Position numbers and translations under genes: made by a program. The notes under the pieces were generated by a model that was not told where the DNA came from, did no database searches, and saw only the letters and a program-made list of their open reading frames with translations. From Hypomesus transpacificus (taxonomy: Eukaryota; Chordata; Actinopteri; Osmeriformes; Osmeridae), in the NCBI RefSeq assembly GCF_021917145.1, contig NC_061073.1, forward strand, positions 2,204,956-2,268,955: DNA of 64,000 bases. The letters are read 5' to 3'. Of this stretch, positions 35,181 to 53,311 are shown in pieces (position 1 is the stretch's first letter; each line of letters starts with the position of its first letter).

Positions 35181-38100
35181 CAGGTCAGGAGTATACATAC
35201 ACACACAGCAGGTCAGGAGTATAGACTGACACACACACACACACACCATAGCATCATCAGTGGCCAGAATCCCTGGGTTGTCTGACAAGTCCAGGTGGGT
35301 GAGACAGGTGGCAAACACCTGGTTGGAGGAGAGGACCTGGGATAGAACACCTACACCTGGAACAGGTGAACAAACAAATGAATGAATGAACAAATGAATG
35401 AAAGACTGACTGAATGAACAAATAAACCAATGAACCAATGAATGAATGAGTTGTGCAGTACCTTTGGGAGACACACTGGTCCTGGAAAGAGACAAGTGTG
35501 TGAGACCTCTGGATAGGCTGTCCAGCTCCAGACTCAGAGCCATCACGCCTGATGACAGGAAACAGACAGCACATCCTCAGAACCCTGGAGAACGCCCAGG
35601 AGAACCAGCCAACAACACAGCAGAACTCCCTTTAGGGTTCAAAAGGACTTAGGACTCTTAGGGGGGTTCCCTAAAATGTCCTCAGAAAAGTTCTGTCCAG
35701 AATGTCTTTATTTTTGAACAATAACTCTAAATAAGCCAATCTGATATTCACCCCTGAAAATTATATCAAGCCCTACTGATGTGTTACATGTGGAAGAAGC
35801 CAATTATGCACCCAGAACCAATTCCTTCATCTTAGGAAGGTGCCTGGTTAGGTGTACCTGACTGAGGAAGCAACAATATTCCCTCCTGTCGGCATCAGCA
35901 CCAGAACAACGGATTGGCTCAGTTTACATAGCGCCTACCTTTATCTTCAATCTGATTGGCTGACAGGTTGATGGTGTGGAGATTAGAGGAGGTGTTGTCT
36001 CTCAAGGCAGCTGCCATCTTGACTACAAAATCCCTAGAGAACGAGACAGACCCAGGATGGAGGTCAGGCACTGGGAGAACAGATGGTCAGGTAATAAAAG
36101 GATAAACAGATAATGAAATGGCGCAGAGGGGGGCAAACATGAGGAGCAGGAGGAGGAGGAGAGGAAAGAAGGGGAGGAGGAGGAGAGGGAGGAGGAGAAG
36201 AGGGAGGAGGAGGAGAGGAAAGAAGGGGAGGAGGAGGAGAGGGAGGAGGAGAAGAGGGAGGAGGAGGAGAGGAAAGAAGGGGAGGAGGAGGAGAGGAAAT
36301 AAGGTGAGGAGGAGAAAAAGGAGGAGTGGAAAGAAGGGGAGGAAGCAGGGGCGGTTCTACACGGGGGCCTACAGGGGCCAGTGCCCCTGTAACAATGTCC
36401 CTGGCCCCCCCTGTGGCCCCCCTGAGGTGACTGAATAAACTGACTGAAATTAAACAATTTTCTTCTTCTAGTAGTCATCATGAAACGAGAAAGGGACATT
36501 GCAGCCTTTTTTGCCCCAGTAAATAAAAAAGTTAGAGAAACATATCAAGGTATTGAGAGAGCTGAGGAGCTGGAAGAGGGAGAGCCAGAACCGTTTGTAT
36601 GATTTTATTGTAAAGCAAAATAAAAGTATTTAATGTTTAAATATCATTAGTTTTCATTTTTTTATGTGCCCCTCTGATTAAACATTGGCCCCCCCTTGGC
36701 CCCCCCAGTAAAATGTGTCTAGAACCGCCACTGGGAGGAAGAGGAGGAGAAGAAGGAGGAGGAGGAGAGGGAGAGAGAGAGAGAGACAGAGAGAGACAGA
36801 GAGAGACAGAGAGAGATACTCACTGCTTGAGCCCGCTGGCCTCCAGAGACAGCTCCTCCAGGCTGGGAGACCTGTGGATCATGAAGAGCACCTGCTGCTG
36901 CACGTCTGGAGTCTGGAGGGAGGAGCAGGACGAGGGGGATGGGGAGGAGGAGCAGGACGATAAGGAGGACCAGGAGGAGGAGGAGGCAGAGGAGCAGGAG
37001 GAGGTACAGGGGGAAAGCACATCACCTGTATAAGCTGAAGGTTTCCTACATGGTTAACACAACAGAAATTAAAGTCAATCAGGAGACATGTAACAAGGAC
37101 CGGCAGAGCTAGAGAAACGGTCACTTCATAGCAAGTCAGAAAGGTCCTGAGCTTATCCAGCTGTTCCCTAAGAGATGGTCCTGACAGAGCCCATTCCAGC
37201 CTCGGAAGAGAGAGCCGTACCAGTTTGAAGTGTCTGCTGGAGAACCTAGTGAACCACTGGTTGAAGGACAGAGCGGCCACAACCAGGGCCAGGTCCTGGC
37301 TGTCCAGGTGACTGAAGTCCAGCAGACTGAACTCCCGACATCTGCGGACGTGGTAGATGTTGTTGACATCCTGGAGATGAACGCAAACAAACAAACCAAG
37401 GACGTGTTTCATAGATGGAGGAAGAGACAGGATGTGATGTCTTGTTGCATGTTTTCCCTTCCTGTACTGTATATTCATTGTCATTTTATTTTTGATGTCG
37501 TATAGTGCTTTGCGGGTTGTAATGGAAATTTTGGTCATATGCATAGATGTATGTGTATGAAATCTATAATCTTCTATGTTCATTGGTAAGAGACAGGAAG
37601 GGAAGATAATTAAGTTGAGTTCAAAGGAATGTGAGGTGCTGATGGCTCTGTGGGCAGCTTGCCCTGGGGGATGGGTGAAGCATCTTATATGGCCTTCTGT
37701 CCTCTGGTTACTGTAAGGGGTCAATGAGACAGTTGCTCTGAACTTTGGCTAGAAGGACTGTGTCCTGTTTCATTGTTTGTGTTAATTAAAAGTATTGTTT
37801 GAAGATGGTCACACAAAGGACAGTTGACCATTTGACTGGTCAACCCCTGTGGCTTTATTATCTACTGCTCTGGAGAGAGCTGTGACATCAAAGAACTTTG
37901 AGACACACCGGAGATGTATTGTTTCAAGCTGTCACTAAGTTGAGTTAGCCAATCACAGAGTTTGCTTCATTGATTGATTTACCTTATGGAATGCCATTTG
38001 ATCTTAAGTTTATATAAGGCAGTGCATGTGTGATGGTTCGCCATCACTCCTGCGAACGACCTGTGTGGATGGCACCTCCTTCGTTGAGACTGTTCAAAGC

Positions 38101-41100
38101 CTAATTTAACATTCTTGTCTGTTTCCATTCAAATTTGGATGGGTAGTTAACGACACATTCTTCTGTGGTGTGATGAACTCAAAACTCATTTTCAGTTCTG
38201 CTTTACAGCATCTTTAGAGGCGCTATAGAAAATGACGTTTTGATTATCATCATAGGATGTGATGTCATCGGCGGGCGTGCACCGACCCACTGGACTTCCT
38301 CCCTGCAGCGGAAGTCGTTGAAGTCACAGAGAGCAGCGTAGGTGTCAGAGAAGCCTCCTGTACCGGAAAACACACACAGTGACTGCTCTATCCAGGCTTC
38401 AGGTCGTTACATCATCGTTCCAGGATTCTGTGGTTCTACAGTTCTAAGGTTCTGTGGTTCTACAGTTTTAAGCAACACTGACCACAGGGTCCCGGTGTTC
38501 CCTCCAGCTGTTCCTCCACATGAGAGGTCAGGTTCCTCAGGCGTTCCTGCAGATCCGGAGGAACATTTTTTAGGATCTTCCTAAGGATCAGCAAGGAGAC
38601 AAACAAACGCACACCTGTTATACACAGAACAATCTGTCGTTATGATCATGCTAATGCATATGTCCAGGTTTAGAACTCTAGAACTCTGGTTTAGAACATG
38701 TGAATGGGGCCGACCCTGGGGAGGAATCAGGGAAGATCTTCTTCAGAGACGCAGTCACGTGACTGATCATGGCTTCTAGGTCCTCCACAAACGTTAGGCT
38801 GAGTAAGAACACCTCTGTGTCAGTCTCGATCACCACCTGGGAGGGCAAACACACACACACACTCAGGATCTCCTCGCACACCTCAGACTTCCTGGAAACC
38901 TTTGTGTTGCCACACAGAGGCTCTGATAGGGTCCGCACATGCTCAGTCTGCCCCCCTGCCGGACTCTCGACCAATAGGTGTCATATTACAATATCTGTAT
39001 TGAGCTAGGAGGAACCATCCAGTGCCCAGATACAGGCAAGCTGTTTGGTCTGATGTTGGGTATGGATGTCATGTTAGCCATTAAGGAGCCACTGTAAGCC
39101 TGTAAGTCTGGCTCCTGTCTGTGGGTGGGCAGGGTGGAGATGACTGGATGGAAACTAACAATCACCCTCTAATCTCTCTCAGAAAATATCACAGTCAACT
39201 GCTGAATAACCACGACTGTTTCCAGCAAAACAATTTACCCTATCCCTGCGAACTGGAAGAACCACACAGCTACACCCATGGCATACATCTACAAACAATC
39301 CACACAACGACACAACACCTCATTGCAGTCAAGCCTTAAGAAAGTACTACTGTTCAGTCCAGACATGGATATTACAACAGATTTGCAGGTTGACGGTGTT
39401 AAAGATGCTGTAAAGCAAATTCCATGATTTGCTTCTCAGTACATGATATACATGTGAAATGAGTTGCTGAAAGCGTGTCCAAAGCGCGAAAACGTTGTCG
39501 CACTGAAATTGAACTGAATGAGACAATCAGTGTTTTTTTTCCCATTCGAATTTGGATGGGCATTCTTCTGTTGGGGTGACCAACTTCAAACTCCTTTTTC
39601 AGTTCTGCTTTACAGCATCTTGAAGCTATTGCATGACATCAGATGGTGTGTTCTGATACAGCCCACGGCAGGACAACCGACAAGTCCGGATGGCCTGGCA
39701 TGTACAGCTTCAAATGGAAAGAGGTTTGCACTCGTCTGACAGAACAAGCTTCACAGAAAACGACCTGAACCCCAAACCACACATCCTGCCGCATGAACGC
39801 AACAAAAGAAGATTAAGACGAGACATTGACGCGCGATTATGCGAAACAGGAAAACGCGTCGAAAGACGGATAAGAAGATAGACTGTCACCTGGTTGAGAC
39901 TGTGGATGGCGATGGAGCAGATCTCAAGGTAGTTGAAAGATCCCTCTACCTGCAGGTAGACCACACACACACACACACTGGTCAGACTAACTACATAGTG
40001 TTAGCATGCTGACTGAGAACAGCAACTGACTCACATCGGTTAATGAATGTGTGTGTGTGTGTGTGTGTGGTGGTTGGGGGGGGGGGCTGAAGTCGAGAAA
40101 GGAGGGTGAGAGAGAGAGAGACAGAGGCAGTGTGACTAGTGGCAACTGATTCAACTTGACCACAGCAAGATAAAGTTCCCAAGAAGATTGCTATGTGTGT
40201 ATGTGTGTGTGTGTGTGTATGTTCCGTTCATTGAGACGAAAACTTCCAGAGACGCGCCTTCATTGAAACTTCAGGCCTGGTGAGATGAGTTAAGAGATGA
40301 CAATAGCCTCATGTCTCCTACCTGGATGTGTATTTAGATTACAGACCGTTTTCTAACACCTACCTGCACTTCATTTGTCCTCTGAGGTGAAGTTCACAAC
40401 AGCAGCAGAAACCCATCTCTCATCTCTCTCCTTTCCTTTTCTATTACTCTTGTCTGTTTCTAACCCCAAAACCCTACTTTCCTTTCCTGCCCTCCCAATC
40501 TCTGTTTTTTGGGGGGGAAGTTAATCAGTTACTCTCCCTGACCCTGAGCTTTTGCCCTTGCAGAGGAAGATAGAGAGATATGTGGACCTAAACTTGACCG
40601 GTGCTGATAGGTGCCTTTTCTACAGCATTTCCTGTTTCCTTCACTGGTTCTCTGCCACTAGCTTTGTGATGTAATGATGGCCGACCAGAATGCATACACT
40701 CACACACACACTCTGAAGCTGTGTGTGTGTGTGTGTGTGTGTGTGGGTCAGTCCTTTACCGTGACAGGTTGTTTAGTGTTGACCAGGTAGGCTCTCCACA
40801 GACTCATAACCTGCAGTTCAGAACACACAACAAACAGACAATAACAGCCAACACCTTGTCAGTCAACATCAGAACCCTCCCAGGAAGACAGTGAGATGCC
40901 CAATGTGTTTTTAGAACTGGCGCCATCTAGGGGGCGGAACACGGTAATTACAGTCATTCCAGGTAAACATCACAACAGGACCACAGTCTCATTCAAATAC
41001 ATTTCCTTCTACGAAGAGCCATTTTCTAGACCCGTGCATGGTTCACAGACAGGGTTCATACCACAGACGAACGATTCCAACTCACCAGTAGCCTTGGCTC

Positions 41101-41441
41101 TGCCCTGCTCCTAGCCTTGTGCTGTTTCACCTGCCTTATCAGACAAACCTTCTGGTGCTTCAGCAGCTCGCAGACCTGCTCTGCTGCCCAGAACCCCAAC
41201 CACACCCAGACCCAGAGGAGAAGGCACACCAACAGAACATGATCAGCCACAACCACAGGAGAGAGAAGGGACTGCATGAAATAACCAGCCTGCTTCGTGA
41301 CGAAGCCCTGACTGCGTCCACAGCTTGGATTCGCCTGGCCCCCACACAGCTACGCCTCCACTGAGGAGAACCTGAGAAGTTCACGTTCGGTCGCCACACT
41401 ATACCTTGCAGGTTGTGGGAGATCCCTGGATAGGAGGCCAT
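33718..41441 (-). CDS. carmil2: CARMIL-family capping protein regulator, N-terminal half
   Basis: Sixteen exons in consistent phase on the minus strand: 41405-41441, 41086-41183, 40760-40810, 39890-39949, 38715-38836, 38483-38580, 38287-38357, 37221-37370, 36824-36912, 35939-36033, 35462-35548, 35247-35356, 34614-34691, 34301-34377, 33907-34011 and 33718-33786 (cut by the gap). They encode about 465 residues: a PH-like domain ([47 protein letters not shown]), the linker [13 protein letters not shown] with REEVQW, then leucine-rich repeats ([79 protein letters not shown]). CARMILs bind actin capping protein at the membrane through a C-terminal CPI motif, which is lost here in the gap. The paralogue choice rests on ctcf lying directly upstream, as CARMIL2 in human. 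Sequence alone also resembles CARMIL3. The first two exons are less certain. Confidence 0.88.
34692..35246 (-). repeat. Intron made entirely of a tandem array
   Basis: The whole carmil2 intron between exons 35247-35356 and 34614-34691 is about 18 units of roughly 25-40 bp. On the coding strand each unit is TATACTCCTGACCTGCTG followed by a variable TG tract. The donor G-T is itself the first TG repeat, and the last unit runs to within about 10 bases of the acceptor CAG. CTCCTGAC fits the branch-point consensus. Confidence 0.93.
36346..36733 (+). mobile_element. Deleted hAT transposon with transposase N-terminus
   Basis: The ends CAGGGGCGGTTCTA and TAGAACCGCCACTG are inverted repeats, and 8-bp copies of ggaggaag flank the element (36338-36345 and 36734-36741), though these lie in purine-rich sequence. 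Inside, a frame from 36480 reads [17 protein letters not shown] and on to a stop. This resembles the N-terminus of ZMYM/TTF-like hAT transposases. The catalytic body is absent. It lies in a carmil2 intron. Confidence 0.85.
37441..38251. mobile_element. Candidate insertion flanked by 13-bp direct repeats
   Basis: aggatgtgatgtc occurs on both sides (37428-37440 and about 38252-38264) of an 811-bp segment in a carmil2 intron. The segment has a TATATAAGGCAGTG promoter-like stretch near 38010 and an old repeat block (about 38125-38215) that is also found at 39540-39625. It could be a solo LTR or another retroelement. Family not recognised. Confidence 0.4.
39397..39625. mobile_element. Foldback repeat in a carmil2 intron
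   Basis: Inverted arms aaagatgctgtaaagca and tgctttacagcatctt bound about 230 bp. The right arm and the sequence before it (ttggatggg, cattcttctg, tttacagcatctt) recur near 38125-38215. This looks like an old non-autonomous DNA element present twice within 1.5 kb. Confidence 0.55.
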
Positions 41442-43924
41442 GCTGCAGAGAAGCCGGGAGCGGGCGAGCTGCTGTGAGCAACACACCGGCTCCTGAGGTG
41501 TGGTGAGGAGGGAGGCAGGCGAGGAAATAAGAGGCGCACACACACACACATCCTGCCTTGGCGTACGAGTCAGAATGAAACTACAGGCAGGACCGAGATC
41601 AGACAGGAAGTCACAACCCTCCGCGTCACCTTGGCAACATCCGTCTCACCTACACCTATATTGTTCAGTCGCTGAACAACGGGTTTAACCCCCTCACTTC
41701 TGCGCTGACATGGTCCACTCACACTAGTTATACACTCGCTACCATGGAAACCTGAAACTCACTGCATTTCTCACTGTACTTTAATGACTGTGCTGTTAGT
41801 GTTGTCACCAAGTGTCTAATGTGGATGTAAGACAACAAAAAACACGCTAGAAAAACACAAAAGACATGCTAATTAAGTAGGATTTGCAACATCCTAGTGG
41901 TAGTCGTAGTATCGGTGGTTTTCAGACGGGAAAGAAAGTAGGAGGAACAGCAGATGTTAGGCCAGTATGTTTTATTACCTGTACAGTGACACATCCTCAG
42001 AACCAGCATGTCTACCAGCTCAGCCCGCAGCCCTGACCCAACCCTCTCTAAACAGGCCGTGCTCCTCCCTGCCCTCCTCGCAAACCCTCTGATCTCTGTC
42101 AGGATTGGCTAGATCTCTAGAGACGCTCATGACCTGGCATGATCAGAGATGACCTCACGACAGGAAGGAGAGCAGACCCATTTGTTGAGCAGTCGGTCAG
42201 TTTGACTCCGGCTGTGTGCTGGTCTCAGAATTCGAAAAGTACAGTCAGGTACAAAAATGCATCAACCTATTATTGTATCGTAAGAGCTTGACAAAAAGCA
42301 GTTTAATTGTAATCATTTCTTACAAGAGGGAACGTCATTCAGTCTGCATTTAATCTGTGAAAGGGCATAGTTCTCTTCAAACAAGTTAACAAACTTTATA
42401 CAAAAACATCCATTTTATTCTCTTCTCATTCCTCTCTCAACACATCCCTTAAATCTCTTTCTAGTGTGGCAAAAAGAGATCGACAATGACACTATAGGAA
42501 CCTACGCTCGTTCAGCAAGGACCGTCCAACACCTTCGCCGCCTCACTGATCTCTCTCCAGAGCCGCTGGGCGCATCATGTTGCACATCCATGTGCGCTGC
42601 TCCGGAGCCCTGAACAAACATGGGGGGGGGGGGGGGGGGATCTACATCGTCTTCTCCTGGAGGTGGAACAGACTGCTACGGGCTAGGGTGGGGGTGGGAC
42701 TGGGAGGACGAGAGCATCAGGTGATCCTGCCGTCGGCCTGGAGGCTTCCGGGCATGGAGAGGTCACGCAGTGGAGGCGGGAGTCCGCCGTGGAGGTCAGT
42801 CTTCTGACCGTCTGGAGGACGGCGGTCTCTCCGGCCCGGCCTGCTGCCTGTGGAGCAGGAGGTGGGCTTCTCTGCTCTTCCCACAGCTTCTACCTTCACC
42901 TCTGGTCCTGGTCTCTACCAGGAGTACACCATGCCAGGCTAGCGCACACACACACGCACAAACACTCCTGTTCCATATTTAGCACACCCTGCCTCACGGC
43001 TCTTCACATTGCTAGAAAAAAGATTAAAATGTTCGTAAAATAAAAAATAAAAATTATTTACAAGCAAAACAAGCCAAGATTACCTTTTATACAACAAAAA
43101 CCTCTGTCTCTCAAACATAAATTCGAATGAATAGATCGATGGATGGATGTTCCCCTAGGTAGTCCCTAGCCAAATAGTCATTTGATTGTTAATAAGAAAC
43201 CCTTACATCAACTTCATAATCAGAGATTAGTAAAGAAGTCAGTACACAATGCAATAATCAATTAATCAAAACAGGAATTGGTTCTTTAGAACTGCCGAGA
43301 ACATTCTAGCGCTCTAGATTAAAAAGCCTACAGAGAAAAAAAAAGAATGTTCTAGAATCTAGAGACAAATTCTAGAGGTCCTAGAAAACAAGGCGGAGAC
43401 AGGCAGGCGAGGGCAGCCCTGGCCAGGACCCCTGTAGACGGGTTCATCACAGGTCGGCTGACAAGGGAACTGCTAGAATGAAGAAGCCAGCACCCCATGC
43501 ATCAGGCCCTGCTTGGGGAAAGACTGGACCACAGTCTGTCTGGTTTACAAAGCTACATCTCTCTCTACAGCCTGCACACACAGGAAGCAGGCTAGGATAC
43601 AGGCAGGAAGTGGGTTTGGGTAGGTAGAAAAAAAATAAAAATAAAACGAAAACAAAAGAAACACAGTAATTGATGTAGTCAGAATACGACAGGCAGGCCT
43701 GAAGAGTGAGTGATAGAGCAGTCAGCAGAGAGGGGAGAATCAGTTCTCATGGGGGTGGGGGGGGGGGGGGAGTTACTGAGCCTATGGGCTTCAAAAAGGG
43801 ATGTTACAATGGGCCGGGCGGAGCTGTAGGGGGGAGGTAAGGGGGGGTGAGGGGTGTGGGTTGAGGTAAGGGGTGGAGGTACAGGGGGGAGGGAAAGGGG
43901 GGAGGCTGTCGTTCCCCCCTCCCC
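41442..43924. other. Spacer between carmil2 and ctcf
   Basis: It holds the carmil2 upstream region and the ctcf 3' UTR (both minus strand). No further coding exon is visible. G runs occur at about 42620-42639 and 43749-43770. Minus-strand AATAAA signals near 41970 and 42412 are candidates for the ctcf 3' end. Confidence 0.5.
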
Positions 43925-49803
<5,879 letters not shown>

Positions 49804-51579
49804 GGGTAACGCCTGGGGGACGACGAGGAAAGAGAATCACAAGACCAGAAATGGAGACCGTCGCAAAAAGGCACAGCGCTAGGCGATCTACCTGCATGTT
49901 GTATATTCATCAGTTTGGCTGAATATTGAAATGAATTTGCCTATTCCTTTTTTGGCCACTGTGATTGGATGGGGTGTCACAAAGATGTACACAACCAGAT
50001 TACAGGATGCTATCGAGTATGTCAAGTAAACTGTCAGTGGGACGTCTCAGAACATCACTTTGGAACATGAGGTGGTGTGTTACGCCTGTCTCCGTGGTTA
50101 CCTGGTACAGGTACATGAACTTCATCTCTCTACACCTGTGTCTTCCTCAGCGCCTGCCTCAGGTAGGTGTCACACACTTGCCTCAACTCTCCTGACTTTC
50201 CGCCTGATTATCCTCCCTACACAACCTGGAAAAGGCCACTTTACAACTGTGACAAACACACAACAGTACTGTACACACGAAACCTAGGCTCACATTTGAC
50301 AGTGTTTAGAGACATATTTGGGGAGTAGTTGGCCCCAGCCTAACCTGCAGGCTGATGTCTGGTGACATATACTACCTTTGTCAGGCTGCCTATAAGCGTC
50401 TATCATCAGGACGAGGATAAGTTTTGACTGTTGACATGGAGCACTAGTAAACGCTGCTGTTTATGTACCGCTACCAACCGAGTTGTAGAGGGAGCTCTCC
50501 TCTTGTTCTCTGCCTTCTGCCGCTGGAACTCAAGGTGGGCTCAGAACGAGACAGCGGGCAATGGAAGCATACAGCAACACGACCGGCGGGGAGCTGGGAT
50601 ACGTGGATAACGTTAATAATAGAACTATTCGTGAGGATATGCTATTAACGCGAAATGGAGAGGAGAGTTCTTGGAGCACGCGGTGCTGTGTTAGCCCACT
50701 AGCTAACAACGTTGGGCGCCCGGGTCATTCTGCCTTCCTGACATCGACTCATTTTTGAGTGCGCAACACGGTAGCTAGCGTGGTCTACACTTCGGCTGTT
50801 TACAAATCCAGTAATTGCTAGAATAAGATGCCAAGGCAAATTTTGATAATCAGATCAAAACTAGTTTTACACAACTTGCAAGCGATACAAATGGTGCTTG
50901 GTTTGAGCGGATGTCAGCGAGCGCATTTTCACAGGCCAGGGCTAGCCCTGAAGCATGAAGGTGGGGCGAGGACGAAAGTTGTTGGTTAGCCAGATATATT
51001 TGAATGCTGACGTTGGCTAGGCTAACGTTGGCTAACCTACTAATACGGCTAATGCCATGCATGCCGTTTTTAAATGCGTGCTACGATTAACACATGATTG
51101 AGATCAAGAAATGTTAAAAACAAAGCTGATATTTAAGTATACATGCAGTTGTCTAGCTAGTTAGAGCATTTTCGATTTTATCCGATGTTTTATGCAAGCA
51201 GAAAGGCTAAGTAATTAAGCTAGCTTGCTATCCCGCCTAGTTTCCATTTCGACGTTATCGCTTTCTAGCTTGCTAGCTAAAATGACAGGAAACAAAGAAG
51301 AAAATGGACGCCTGGCCTAAACAGTCGACCAAAACGATCAACTCTAGAATAACCCAACCTCGACGATATACTAGATAATATATGTTTTAGAGGCCCGTTA
51401 TATGTGCATTTCGTTGAACTTCTGGGTTATAGCAGTTTTTTGATGATTTTTTCAATAACGATAGAGGGAGACAAACACCCCCCGTAAGCAGCCTGGACCG
51501 GGAGCCCCATCGTGACACCTAGAGGCCGAATAAAGCTCCTGCAAAACTCCCCCTGCTCTGGAAAGTAGCGTTAGTTTAC

Positions 51580-51760
51580 CTGTTCCACTCTGTTTATCTT
51601 CGGGTTGAACTCGACAGAAAGCCCAGAGTCTGTTCTTCAATTTGGCCGAGACAGTTTAGGAATGTAACCTTCTCCGTCCGTTTTAATCCTCTCCCGCTTT
51701 TGCAGAGTAGACTCCGCACAAAATGGTGGCCTTGTGGCGGCAGTGCGCCTGTGCAGCGCT
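51580..51760 (-). promoter_or_regulatory. Non-coding first exon and promoter of ctcf
   Basis: On the minus strand a donor GGAACAG|GTAAACTAA ends an exon at 51580, with GC-rich sequence upstream to about 51760. It includes tgcgcctgtgcag and, on the plus strand, aaaatggtggcc (YY1-like). The coding exon 49426-49812 has an acceptor only 9 bases before the ATG, so a 5' UTR exon is required, and this is the best candidate. The intervening 49813-51579 has no coding exon. Confidence 0.6.
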
Positions 51761-52199
51761 GGGGGGTGGTGTTGAAGTGGGTGTAGGCACTGCGATTGGC
51801 CAGATGGGGCGCCCCGTTTGAATGCATGGTTTGGAGACAACGCAGATAATTTGTCACTGAGATGAAATACTAAACTGTTCGTGACCTGGGGCCTGTTCCA
51901 TAAAGAGAGTTTACCGAAAAAGTCAGGAGGTCCATGACCTTACAGTATTCCCTACCTATTTAAATAATGCGGTATACAGTAGCCTATATATGTAATACAT
52001 GTATTTACGCAATATAGTATTTAATGATTAACCAATGTTTTCAAAGGTAAATAAATACACGGTTTGTATTTGTTAATAAATAATGACATGTTACGCAAAT
52101 TTGATAGAAGTTCAGTGAATAAACTGAGAACTATGTATCTAAAACTACCTATACCACCTAAAATGAAAGAAACACATTTAAAATTATGAACGACATTGT

Positions 52200-53150
52200 A
52201 GTAACTCCCGGAGTGCCCAGTTATCACAGACATGTATCCCTCCAAAGAATTAGCCTTCGTTTTAATATTAATGATAACATCTGCTCATTCTGTTTGTGAC
52301 GTGGAGACCACAGTCCATATATTTTTCTCATGCAAGGTTATACAAAAATGTTGGCTCGACATCCACATATGGATAAAACAAAATGTCTCACTGTTCCCAA
52401 CTTTTATCTCAAGAGACGATGTTACATTTGGTATGATACTGCAAAACCAAAATGATGAATTGTTGCAATGTTATACCATATATGGTACAGTTTTTTATCC
52501 AGAAAAATCGTCTTGAAATCATTCCCCAATTTTCGTTTTTTCTTAAATGAATTTTAATTAGGCTATACCTAAAGTCCTTAAAATTGGTAAACGGAAGAAA
52601 AGCACAAGAATTGTATGATATGCTAAAACACTTTCCCACGATGTCAACGAACCTTAATTGAACTGAACTTCCCCTTTTATATTATAGATTTTTTCCTTTT
52701 CACTTCCTTTGAAATCCAGCATTATTAATCCTCTATTAAAAAATGTGCAATTTTCATTACAATGTTATTATGCCATTTGGCAAATGTGCTGTACCTTTCA
52801 GGTACTAAAAGAGTATCAATGTTACAATGTATGGTTTGTACATTTTCAAAAAACAAAACAAAAAAAAGGTTTGTATCTGTTTATTTACCCCCCTTCTAAA
52901 AACATCACAGGAAACTTCATTTGAAACACATTTTATTAATAATTTGTTTACATTTGATGCCAGGCAACATAAATTACCAGACAATAAACTTTATAGAAAA
53001 AAAAAATTAAAGGAAATCAGGTGTTTTATTGCTAAACAATCAGTGAATCTTAAGGAAAATATACTTTGCAGCAATGTTTATATGTGTATGCACTGCATTT
53101 ATTCATTCTTAAATAAAGATATGTCCTCTGTTTTTATGTTTCATTAAATG
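52200..53150 (+). mobile_element. Decayed L1-type LINE, 3' end of ORF2
   Basis: A broken frame reads CDVETTVHIFFSCKVIQKCW, then FISRDDVTFGMILQNQNDEL, preceded in another frame by ICSFC. Together these resemble the Cys-rich segment and following region at the C-terminus of L1-clade ORF2 proteins. The downstream sequence has stops and shifts in every frame and ends in an A/T-rich tail. It lies between ctcf and ripor1. Confidence 0.65.
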
Positions 53151-53305
53151 GTTCTCCACCAGAGCTTGAGGCACTTAGACACTGAAGAAACCCATTCAGA
53201 GCTTTGCTGCGTTAACATTCAGGAAACAGCCACATCCAGCGCTCCCAGCTGAACTGGTCTGCCACTCTGAGCCGGTAGTGAGGAGGGGTGACTGAAGAAG
53301 TGGCT

Positions 53306-53311
53306 TTTATT
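53306..53311 (-). other. Probable poly(A) signal of ripor1
   Basis: AATAAA on the minus strand about 1.36 kb after the ripor1 stop codon. The 3' UTR (about 53290-54672) contains CT-rich sequence at 54165-54360 and no coding exon. Confidence 0.5.

Noticed and set aside
33718-41441. NLR-type immune receptor as an explanation for the leucine-rich exons
   Set aside because: There is no NACHT domain. The PH-like N-terminus, the REEVQW linker and the repeat spacing match CARMIL proteins exon by exon.
33718-41441. CARMIL1 or CARMIL3 as the identity
   Set aside because: Some segments resemble CARMIL3, but the gene directly follows ctcf in the same orientation, as CARMIL2 does in human. It is kept as carmil2 with reduced confidence.
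52232-52516. Frame of 94 codons as a new host gene
   Set aside because: The CxxxETTVHIFFSC pattern and following sequence match the C-terminal region of L1-type ORF2, and the frame is broken on both sides.
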